A stretch of DNA of 36,945 bases from Solobacterium sp. (GTDB lineage: Bacteria > Bacillota_I > Bacilli_A > Erysipelotrichales > Erysipelotrichaceae), in NCBI GenBank assembly GCA_017512555.1, contig JAFWFE010000057.1, forward strand, positions 1-36,945, written 5' to 3'. The notes under the pieces are model-generated. The model saw only the letters and a program-made list of their open reading frames with translations, had not been told where the DNA came from and searched no databases. Both the position numbers and the translations under genes were made by a program. Positions 8,420-13,803 of the stretch are shown here, piece by piece (position 1 is the stretch's first letter; the number at the start of each line of letters is the position of its first letter).

Positions 8420-8496
8420 ATAGGATTATATCACCTTAATTGATTTTACAAATAGGATTATATCCGCTATAATTGCATTATTAATAAGATTATATC
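8420..8496. repeat. Three direct repeats at 32-bp spacing (likely AraC operators)
   Basis: ATAGGATTATATC at 8420-8432 and 8452-8464, ATAAGATTATATC at 8484-8496; start-to-start distances are exactly 32 and 32, about three helical turns, so all copies face the same side of the DNA. They lie in the divergent region of the MFS and AraC genes; copy 2 is inside the spacer of the AraC promoter and copy 3 covers its start site. Binding by the neighbouring AraC protein is inferred. Confidence 0.7.
8445..8473 (+). promoter_or_regulatory. Promoter of the AraC gene
   Basis: TTTACA at 8445-8450 and TATAAT at 8468-8473 with a 17-base spacer; start expected near 8480, about 30 bases before the ATG. Confidence 0.65.
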
Positions 8497-8510
8497 GTTA
8501 TATTTGTTAT

Positions 8511-9419
8511 ATGGCTATTTCACTTTCGACCGACAAAACTGACAACAGACAAAAGGAGATCCTCGAATACGGGACCATCGATTTTCCGATTGCTTTTTTT
8601 GATGATGATCTGACGATTGTTAAGGTTCCCTGGCATTGGCATGAAGAATTGGAGATTATCTATATTTTGGATGGAGAAGTAGCAATAAATATTGCTGGCG
8701 ACGAATTCGTGTTACAGAAAGGAGAAGGATATTTTATCAACCGCAGCGTTCTTCATTCTACAAAATTATTATCAAATAAGGGATGGCAACATGCTATGGT
8801 TTTTTCTCCAGATATTATTGCTCGCAAAGGCGATATCATTTATAACAGTTATCTGAAACCGCTATTTGATGGTCAAACAATATCTTATATTAAACTTGTT
8901 GGGAGTGTTCCTTGGCAGAGAAAAATTTTGGAGCTGGCAGAACAAGCCTGGCAAAGTGGAGCGTATGAAAGAAAAGATTATCCATTAACTGTTAGAAATA
9001 ATTTGAGTCAGTGCGTGGCGTTGATTTTGGAAAATATCAAAAGAGATAAATTTTCTACAAGCACTCTTTCCGAAAAGGAAGATACCAGAATAAAGGATGC
9101 TTTAAATTATATTGAAACCAATTATAAAGAGCAGATAACAATAAATGATATTGCCAAGTGCGCTAACATCTCCGTCAGCACATTACTTAAGCTGTTTCAT
9201 GAGGTTATGCATACCACACCTATCAAGTTTTTGATAGATTACCGATTGGATAAAATATATGATGAACTGTTATATAACCAATCTAAGCCCATTAATGAAA
9301 TTGCTTTCTGCAATGGGTTTAATGATCCTAGTTATTTTAATCGTTGTTTTAAAGCTAAATATGGAATGACGCCTTCAGAATATAGGAATTTTACCTTTAC
9401 AAGAATCAGAGAAACATGA
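8511..9419 (+). CDS. AraC-family transcriptional regulator with cupin sensor domain
   Basis: 302 residues. N-terminal cupin-like ligand domain: the metal/ligand motif WHWHEELEIIYILDGEVAINI (about residues 43-63, HWHEE core) and GEGYFINRSVLHS. C-terminal ~100 residues carry two helix-turn-helix motifs: ITINDIAKCANISVSTLLKLF and INEIAFCNGFNDPSYFNRCFK, ending KYGMTPSEYRN as AraC proteins normally do. It probably senses the substrate or product of the divergent MFS/PHP pair and controls that promoter and its own through the 32-bp-spaced repeats. The ATG lacks a recognisable Shine-Dalgarno. The 3' end overlaps, in another frame, the gene fragment that follows, so its last few residues may have been affected by a rearrangement. 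Confidence 0.9.
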   Translation: MAISLSTDKTDNRQKEILEYGTIDFPIAFFDDDLTIVKVPWHWHEELEIIYILDGEVAINIAGDEFVLQKGEGYFINRSVLHSTKLLSNKGWQHAMVFSPDIIARKGDIIYNSYLKPLFDGQTISYIKLVGSVPWQRKILELAEQAWQSGAYERKDYPLTVRNNLSQCVALILENIKRDKFSTSTLSEKEDTRIKDALNYIETNYKEQITINDIAKCANISVSTLLKLFHEVMHTTPIKFLIDYRLDKIYDELLYNQSKPINEIAFCNGFNDPSYFNRCFKAKYGMTPSEYRNFTFTRIRET

Positions 9420-9432
9420 AAAAGAGTTGGAA

Positions 9433-9567
9433 ATGACGGTACAATACGCTGAAAACAACATGAAAGACCTGAAACATAGAATTTTTAACATTTCTTTTTA
9501 TGTTGTAACAATCATGTTAGTGTTATTGTTTCTGGAAGTATTAAGAGAGAAGTTATCTCACAGTTAA
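9433..9567 (+). pseudogene. Fragment of a membrane-protein gene cut by an element end
   Basis: The frame reads ...ESEKHEKELEMTVQYAENN, MKDLKHRIFNISFY, a hydrophobic segment VVTIMLVLLFLEVL and then RE before entering the copied element end (KLSHS, TAA). It stays open upstream to 9370, overlapping the AraC 3' end in a different frame. The charged helix plus single transmembrane segment looks like genuine coding sequence that stops exactly at the repeat beginning at 9551, as the XRE gene does at 6214. I infer it is the 5' or middle part of a second interrupted gene; its identity is unknown and no matching downstream half is in the window. Confidence 0.5.
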
Positions 9568-9597
9568 AGAGACTTTCATAAACCCGCGCTTACAATT
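9551..9597 (+). repeat. Left end of inserted element (copy 2)
   Basis: Matches copy 1 (6214-6260) at 39 of 47 positions, the first 20 without a mismatch. The AACCCGCGCTTACAAT part (9581-9596) recurs inverted at 13762-13777 with one mismatch, just upstream of the recombinase. Confidence 0.75.
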
Positions 9598-9643
9598 GAT
9601 TAGTTACACAATACTAACTAATGTTTAGTACTATCTATCTGTT

Positions 9644-9742
9644 TTGGAGAAACTAGAGGAGAAAAAACAGTAAGCAGCACTGCTTCAGCAGAACGCAGCA
9701 AAGCCTGAGAAGAACAGATCTAAAGATATTGTTTTGAGCTAA
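9644..9742 (+). pseudogene. Decayed C-terminal tail of an element gene
   Basis: One frame reads LEKLEEKKQ, a TAA at 9671-9673, then AALLQQNAAKPEKNRSKDIVLS and a final TAA. Reading through the TAA gives a continuous charged helix with a basic tail, so this looks like the end of a degraded gene rather than random DNA. The parent gene is not recognisable; a lost mobilization protein is possible but unproven. The rest of 9598-9643 shows nothing assignable. Confidence 0.3.
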
Positions 9743-9751
9743 AAGAAAACA

Positions 9752-9787
9752 GCACAGGTACTGGTCAGGATTGACTGGTATCTGTGC
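9752..9787. terminator. Hairpin terminator after TetR gene
   Basis: GCACAG (9752-9757) pairs with CTGTGC (9782-9787), with further inner pairing GTCA/TGAC. On the minus strand it follows the TetR stop and is trailed by TTTTCTTTT. Confidence 0.6.
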
Positions 9788-9794
9788 CGTTCTT

Positions 9795-10310
9795 TTATTT
9801 GCTGTTTTGAGCCTGCTTTATCATTTCTGAAAGTTCTGTTCCCGATTCCTGCATCCCACGTTTCATCCATTCATGAACCCAGCCATATATCAGATAAGCA
9901 ATCGAAGATTTCAGGTAAGCCACAGGATTGGGATCATCTTCAGATATGTTTGCGGAGGAAATGATTGTATCCATGATGATATCCGACAAACCGGCCTTGA
10001 ACAGTGTCAGATAGAAGGAAGAATTGTTTTTATAGAAATCCAGCAGTTCCTGGTTAAAGTCTAGATTGTTATCTTTGTTTCTACTTTCATAATCAGAATG
10101 CCACTCATGAAACAGTCTGTTTTCTTCCTGGATCAGAATGTCTTTTTTGTCGGAATAATTGCGGTAAAAAGAGACTCTGCTTACGCCGGCCTGATTTACC
10201 AGATCATTGATCACGATGGAATCGAGATCTTTTGTCTTCAACATCTCCAGGAGTGTATCCAACATTTGTTTCCTGACATATGTATTCTTTTTCTCGTTGT
10301 AACTATTCAT
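9795..10310 (-). CDS. TetR/AcrR-family transcriptional regulator
   Basis: 171 residues from the ATG at 10308-10310 (MNSYNEKKNTYVRKQMLDTL). GGAGG lies 13 bases upstream; the longer in-frame version would run through the operator region and is rejected. Residues ~17-60 form the DNA-binding domain: LDSIVINDLVNQAGVSRVSFYRNYSDKKDI, the classic TetR helix-turn-helix ending in FY.(N/Y)(F/Y).(D/N)K..(I/L). The C-terminal helical domain (with LYGWVHEW-like IYGWVHEWMKRGM) would bind an unknown ligand. It is divergent from two esterase genes and separated from them by two 20-bp palindromes, so it most likely represses them and itself. Confidence 0.9.
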   Translation of the reverse strand: MNSYNEKKNTYVRKQMLDTLLEMLKTKDLDSIVINDLVNQAGVSRVSFYRNYSDKKDILIQEENRLFHEWHSDYESRNKDNNLDFNQELLDFYKNNSSFYLTLFKAGLSDIIMDTIISSANISEDDPNPVAYLKSSIAYLIYGWVHEWMKRGMQESGTELSEMIKQAQNSK

Positions 10311-10344
10311 AGATGATACAAAGCCTCCGTTTTGTTTCATTTTA

Positions 10345-10364
10345 GATGAAACTGTTGTTTCATC
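10345..10364. promoter_or_regulatory. TetR operator O1 (perfect palindrome)
   Basis: GATGAAACTGTTGTTTCATC: 8-bp arms GATGAAAC and GTTTCATC around TGTT, between the divergent TetR and hydrolase genes. Binding by the adjacent TetR is inferred. Confidence 0.75.
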
Positions 10365-10372
10365 AATACTTA

Positions 10373-10392
10373 GATGATACAATCGTATCGTC
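10373..10392. promoter_or_regulatory. TetR operator O2 (near-perfect palindrome)
   Basis: GATGATAC-AATC-GTATCGTC, one mismatch between the arms, 28 bases centre to centre from O1. A half site GATGATAC is also present at 10312-10319 next to the TetR start codon. Confidence 0.7.
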
Positions 10393-10414
10393 ACAAAGTC
10401 AAGGAGTAATATAT

Positions 10415-11371
10415 ATGAAAAACAATAACAAACCGAAAATGAAAACATGGAAGAAAGTCGTGATCGTACTTACTACAATTCCTGTTGTAATAGCAGCTGT
10501 CGTAGGTGTGGGATATCTTTATGCCGATAACAAGGCAGATATCAAAAATGGATATAACAAAGAGATCGAAACAGGCTGCGAACTGGAGTCGAAATATCTG
10601 CTTGGTGCAGATCTCAAAGTAAAGAAAACGACCTTCAGGGAAGAAGATCCAATCAAAAAGGTATCGGTCTTTTATCCGGAAGAACTGGAAACATCCGATC
10701 ATGCTTATCCGATGATCCTGGTCATGAACGGTACAGGCGGCAAAGCTACGAAATACGAACCTCAATTCGAAATGTATGCTTCTTGGGGCTTTATCGTTGT
10801 CGGAACACAGGATAAAGGGACCGGTACAGGCAAGACAACCGTAAAAGTATTAAATGATATGCTTTCCCTGAATGAGGATGAAAACAGCATCTTCTACAAC
10901 AAGATTGATCCGGAGAATATTGGTTTAACCGGTTTCTCTCAGGGAGGTGCCGGTGTCTTTAACGTACTGACCAAATACGAAGAAGCAAAGTATATCAAAG
11001 CAGCAGTTCCGTTATCACCGGTCAGTGAATATATGACGGCTCTGGCAACGGATTATACTTATGATTCATCATTGGTAAAATGTCCGATCCTGATTTTTGC
11101 GGGTACTGAAGGAGATTTCGAAACAGAAACGGTCATTCCGCTGGAATTGCTGAACGAACAGTATGACAAGATCACGGCACCGAAAGCAATGGCCAGAAGG
11201 ATCGGAATGGATCATGATCATATGATGTATTCTGCCGGAGGCTATGTTATGGCCTGGTTCAGATGGCAGCTGCAGGATGATGCAGAAGCAGCAAAAGTCT
11301 TCACTGGTAACAGTCCTGAACTGTTGAACAATCCGCTTTATCAGGATCAGAGAATAGATTTAGGAGAATAG
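10415..11371 (+). CDS. Membrane-anchored alpha/beta hydrolase (esterase-like)
   Basis: 318 residues from the ATG at 10415 (AAGGAG 7 bases upstream); the longer in-frame start lies inside the operators and is rejected. An N-terminal signal anchor (VVIVLTTIPVVIAAVVGVGYLY, about residues 15-36) places the enzyme outside the membrane. The catalytic serine is near residue 175 in LTGFSQGGAGV (G-x-S-x-G), with candidate Asp in FAGTEGDFETE and His in GMDHDHMMY; VMNGTGG supplies the oxyanion region. The overall pattern (YPMILVMNGTGG, WGFIVVGTQ, CPILIFAGTEGD) resembles dienelactone-hydrolase/cutinase-like polyester and glycan esterases. It is 3 bases from the next gene and under TetR control. Substrate unknown; deacetylation or ester cleavage of plant or host glycans is inference from its partner. 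Confidence 0.8.
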   Translation: MKNNNKPKMKTWKKVVIVLTTIPVVIAAVVGVGYLYADNKADIKNGYNKEIETGCELESKYLLGADLKVKKTTFREEDPIKKVSVFYPEELETSDHAYPMILVMNGTGGKATKYEPQFEMYASWGFIVVGTQDKGTGTGKTTVKVLNDMLSLNEDENSIFYNKIDPENIGLTGFSQGGAGVFNVLTKYEEAKYIKAAVPLSPVSEYMTALATDYTYDSSLVKCPILIFAGTEGDFETETVIPLELLNEQYDKITAPKAMARRIGMDHDHMMYSAGGYVMAWFRWQLQDDAEAAKVFTGNSPELLNNPLYQDQRIDLGE

Positions 11372-11374
11372 AAG

Positions 11375-12529
11375 ATGAAGAAAGCGTTTAAGAAGATCGG
11401 CAAGATCCTTGGGATCCTGCTTGTAATCGCACTGATCGTTGCCGGATGTGTGATCAAGTTTGTGGTGAATTATCCGGAGATAAAAGAAAATCCAACCGTG
11501 GGTAAATGGTACCGTGTTTCCGACAAGGCGATGAAGGATTCTGAAGGAAATTCCTATCACGCCTTATTCAAAAAAGGATCTGATAATAAAGTGATGATCT
11601 ACTTTGCCGGAGGCGGTGTTTCTGTGGATGAAATCAGTGCCAGAGAAGACACCTACAACACCAAAGAAGTATGGCCAGATTATCTGGCAAATGTGACCAT
11701 GAATATGGGCGGCCTTGCATCGGATGTGGAGGGAAGTCCTTTCAAAGACTGGACACTTATTCTTTTCCCTTATGCGACAGGCGATTTTCATTCCGGTACG
11801 GGAGAGTTTCATTATATCGATACGGATGGAAAAGAGAAGATCCTCTACCATAACGGCTACAACAACTATACTCTTGCCATGCAGGAGATCATGGAGAAAG
11901 CAGGCATTGAAAACGCAGATACAGTATTGGTGACAGGCTATTCCGCAGGCGGATTTGCGACTGCGTTACTGTCTGATGACATTTTTACAAATTACTTCCC
12001 GGATGCGCAGAACAAGAACGTTCTTGTCGATGCATCGCTAATCGAATATGACGGCTGGAAGAATGTAGCAGAAAACGTCTGGGTAACTCCGAAAGAGATC
12101 TCAGATAAACTCACTACAGACAATTTGACATTAGACTGCCTCAGATCCTTACATGAGAAATACGGCGATGGTATCCATCTGATGTTCGACTGTTCCACCC
12201 GAGACGGCGATCTGGCAAAGGTGCAGCATTCTCTGCAGAATGGTTTATCAATGCAGAATGATGTAGATGAATCACAAGGGGATGAATTCCAAGAGACTTT
12301 GAAAAGAAATATCCCTCTGTTCCAGGAGGCCGGAGTCAGTCTGTTTATCTTTGACGGGGTTGCCTGGTACGATGATCCGAGGAATCTGACAGCACATACG
12401 ATCATTTCCACTCCGGTTGTATGGCTCCCGTTTGAAGAACAGGGACAGTCTGTTTCCGAATGGTTGATGGAAAATATCAATGGAAATCCAAAAGATTACG
12501 GTTTGGATCTAGTCAATAAACAATATTAA
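11375..12529 (+). CDS. Pectinacetylesterase-family hydrolase, membrane-anchored
   Basis: 384 residues, starting 3 bases after the upstream hydrolase stop. An N-terminal membrane segment (ILGILLVIALIVAGCVIKFVV, about residues 11-31) anchors it; the Cys in VAGC could conceivably be a lipobox but the context is more like a signal anchor. MIYFAGGGVS matches the 'GGG' oxyanion motif of the pectinacetylesterase/NOTUM family; the catalytic serine is near residue 190 in VTGYSAGGFATAL; the histidine is probably in NLTAHTI. Such enzymes remove acetyl groups from pectin in plants, while bacterial members are largely uncharacterised. Together with the preceding hydrolase it forms a two-gene, TetR-regulated, surface-esterase operon inside the inserted DNA. 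Confidence 0.75.
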   Translation: MKKAFKKIGKILGILLVIALIVAGCVIKFVVNYPEIKENPTVGKWYRVSDKAMKDSEGNSYHALFKKGSDNKVMIYFAGGGVSVDEISAREDTYNTKEVWPDYLANVTMNMGGLASDVEGSPFKDWTLILFPYATGDFHSGTGEFHYIDTDGKEKILYHNGYNNYTLAMQEIMEKAGIENADTVLVTGYSAGGFATALLSDDIFTNYFPDAQNKNVLVDASLIEYDGWKNVAENVWVTPKEISDKLTTDNLTLDCLRSLHEKYGDGIHLMFDCSTRDGDLAKVQHSLQNGLSMQNDVDESQGDEFQETLKRNIPLFQEAGVSLFIFDGVAWYDDPRNLTAHTIISTPVVWLPFEEQGQSVSEWLMENINGNPKDYGLDLVNKQY

Positions 12530-12595
12530 TTTCAGAGCAAGATTCACCATGTCTGACAGAAATTCATTTTGATGAATCCTGCAGACTGGCCCTTG

Positions 12596-12616
12596 TTGGG
12601 GATAACGGCTCCCCAA
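12596..12616. other. Short inverted repeat, possible oriT-type structure
   Basis: TTGGGG (12596-12601) and CCCCAA (12611-12616) flank ATAACGGCT. Upstream of mobC, where oriT often lies; no nic site can be assigned. A minus-strand ORF across 12564-12794 has no supporting evidence. Confidence 0.3.
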
Positions 12617-12682
12617 TCCCTCTACAGAAGCATTTACTTCTTCGCCTCATTTCATTCACAATCCTGATTCCATCAGGGTATA

Positions 12683-12714
12683 GATCCGCAGTCTTGAGTG
12701 ATTGCGGGTCTTTT
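12683..12714 (+). terminator. Probable terminator downstream of the esterase operon
   Basis: GATCCGCAGTC (12683-12693) pairs with GATTGCGGGTC (12700-12710) with few mismatches, 6-base loop, followed by TTTT. It lies about 150 bases after the pectinacetylesterase-like gene. Confidence 0.5.
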
Positions 12715-12757
12715 ACATTTTCATGAGATTTTTTGAACCAAAGCACTATGGTTTTGT

Positions 12758-13003
12758 CCCCTTCAGTAATTGAGAGGATATATGCATTTCTCAAAGAAAA
12801 TGATCAGAAATGTGTTAGAAACAGGCAATTTCTTTCCCCTTCATATAAGTGAAGGGCACTGTGAGAAATACGGAAAGAAATATCCGCAGAAGCTGCACAA
12901 CTCCGGTCATTTCCGTCCCCTACATATAAGTGAGAGGGTTTGATTGAAAACTCGAAATAGTTTTCGCCATTTCCCTGAATTTATCCCCTCACAGATAAGT
13001 GAG
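12758..13003. repeat. Four spaced hairpin repeats upstream of mobC
   Basis: Units start at 12758 (CCCCTTCAGTAATTGAGAGG), 12836 (CCCCTTCATATAAGTGAAGG), 12917 (CCCCTACATATAAGTGAGAG) and 12985 (CCCCTCACAGATAAGTGAGA). Each is a small inverted repeat (CCCCT...AGTGAGGG) and the last three are preceded by ATTTC-rich sequence (CATTTCC in two of them). Start-to-start spacing is 78, 81 and 68 bases. They fill the ~500-base gap between the esterase operon and mobC and are likely binding sites for MobC or part of oriT; spacing and short unit length do not fit a CRISPR array. Confidence 0.65.
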
Positions 13004-13029
13004 AGCCAACGAAAAAGAAAGGAGTTGTC

Positions 13030-13425
13030 ATGAGAGGAAGAAAGAAAAAGAATATGCCTCCGGCAAAGGAGCACAGGATCACCATCCGTCTTAGTGAAGA
13101 CCAGTACTCGGTATTGAAAAAAGAGTGCCAATCATCACAGTTATCGGTATCGGAATATATCCGCAGATTACTGCTGAACAGGAAGATTCCGGTCTATCCG
13201 ATCATCATTCACGATGAACACGAGATACTGGAAGAACTCAGAAAGATCAACAAGCTTGGAAATAACCTCAACCAGATTGCCAGATATTTCAACAATAACG
13301 GTCTGATGACCAATGAGGTCTACAAGGAACTGAAAGAGACCATCCGACTGCTGCACGGAACCTGCATGAAATACGACGAAGCAGTCGAAAAGGAATACGG
13401 ACCGACCAATATGAAAGGATTCTAA
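13030..13425 (+). CDS. mobC: MobC-type relaxosome accessory protein
   Basis: 131 residues with ribosome site GGAGTT before ATG. Residues ~17-50 (HRITIRLSEDQYSVLKKECQ ... LSVSEYIRRLLL) form a ribbon-helix-helix DNA-binding domain, followed by ILEELRKINKLGNNLNQIARYFN, the hallmark of plasmid/transposon MobC proteins, which bind oriT and help the relaxase nick. Normally a relaxase gene (MobA/MobL type) follows directly; here it is absent, so the gene may be a remnant or rely on a relaxase supplied elsewhere. Four hairpin repeats sit just upstream and are natural candidates for its binding sites. It is probably co-transcribed with the small ORF and recombinase. Confidence 0.85.
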   Translation: MRGRKKKNMPPAKEHRITIRLSEDQYSVLKKECQSSQLSVSEYIRRLLLNRKIPVYPIIIHDEHEILEELRKINKLGNNLNQIARYFNNNGLMTNEVYKELKETIRLLHGTCMKYDEAVEKEYGPTNMKGF

Positions 13426-13438
13426 GGAGGAAGATTAT

Positions 13439-13705
13439 TTGAAGAAAACAGATGCCAGGAAAGATGATATTGATCTCTGCTCCTGTTACTACCCGGAAGA
13501 GCAGATCCCGGATGAGTTTACGGAAGAAGATTCCCAAGGAAAAAGGAAAGGAACACCAGCCAATATGTATCTTATCGCAGAAGACTTCACTCTTCTGTTG
13601 ATGGGAGATAACTCCGTAAAAGTGACCGAGCATTTCAAGGATTCCGGCAAAGGGATAAACACCTTACTGGAGGACCATATCCGTTATGACAGAAACAAAA
13701 TGTGA
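13439..13705 (+). CDS. Small transposon-associated protein (TnpW-like, tentative)
   Basis: 88 residues from a TTG start at 13439, supported by AAGGAGG 8 bases upstream. Highly charged N-terminal half (EEQIPDEFTEEDSQGKRKG) and a C-terminal segment FTLLLMGDNSVKVTEHFKDS, then GKGINTLLEDHIRYD. The latter half loosely resembles the 'I.G.T.Y.V...F........D.I.R.I' pattern of small TnpW-type proteins encoded beside serine recombinases of Firmicute elements. The resemblance is weak and function is unknown. It lies between mobC (13-base gap) and the recombinase (98-base gap containing an inverted repeat). Confidence 0.55.
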   Translation: MKKTDARKDDIDLCSCYYPEEQIPDEFTEEDSQGKRKGTPANMYLIAEDFTLLLMGDNSVKVTEHFKDSGKGINTLLEDHIRYDRNKM

Positions 13706-13732
13706 AATCTCAGCGGACAGATTGAATGAACG

Positions 13733-13775
13733 CCCGCGCTTCTTTAAAATGATAATGAAGTATTGTAAGCGTGGG
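13733..13775 (+). promoter_or_regulatory. Inverted repeat in the recombinase leader
   Basis: CCCGCGCTT (13733-13741) and AAGCGTGGG (13767-13775) can pair over 9 bp (one G-U) around a 25-base loop, ending 12 bases before the recombinase Shine-Dalgarno. The right arm extends as ATTGTAAGCGTGGGTT, matching the element's left end in reverse orientation. Could be a recombinase binding site or a translational control hairpin. Confidence 0.55.
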
Positions 13776-13803
13776 TTGTTTCACAAGAAGGAGGAATAAG
13801 GAT

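Noticed and set aside
12564..12794. 76-residue minus-strand ORF upstream of mobC
   Set aside because: Starts at TTG with no ribosome site, no recognisable domain, and lies across inverted repeats and a terminator-like hairpin; probably a shadow of noncoding element DNA.
12758..13003. CRISPR array
   Set aside because: Four diverged ~20-base units at uneven 68-81 base spacing, no uniform repeats or spacers, no cas genes.
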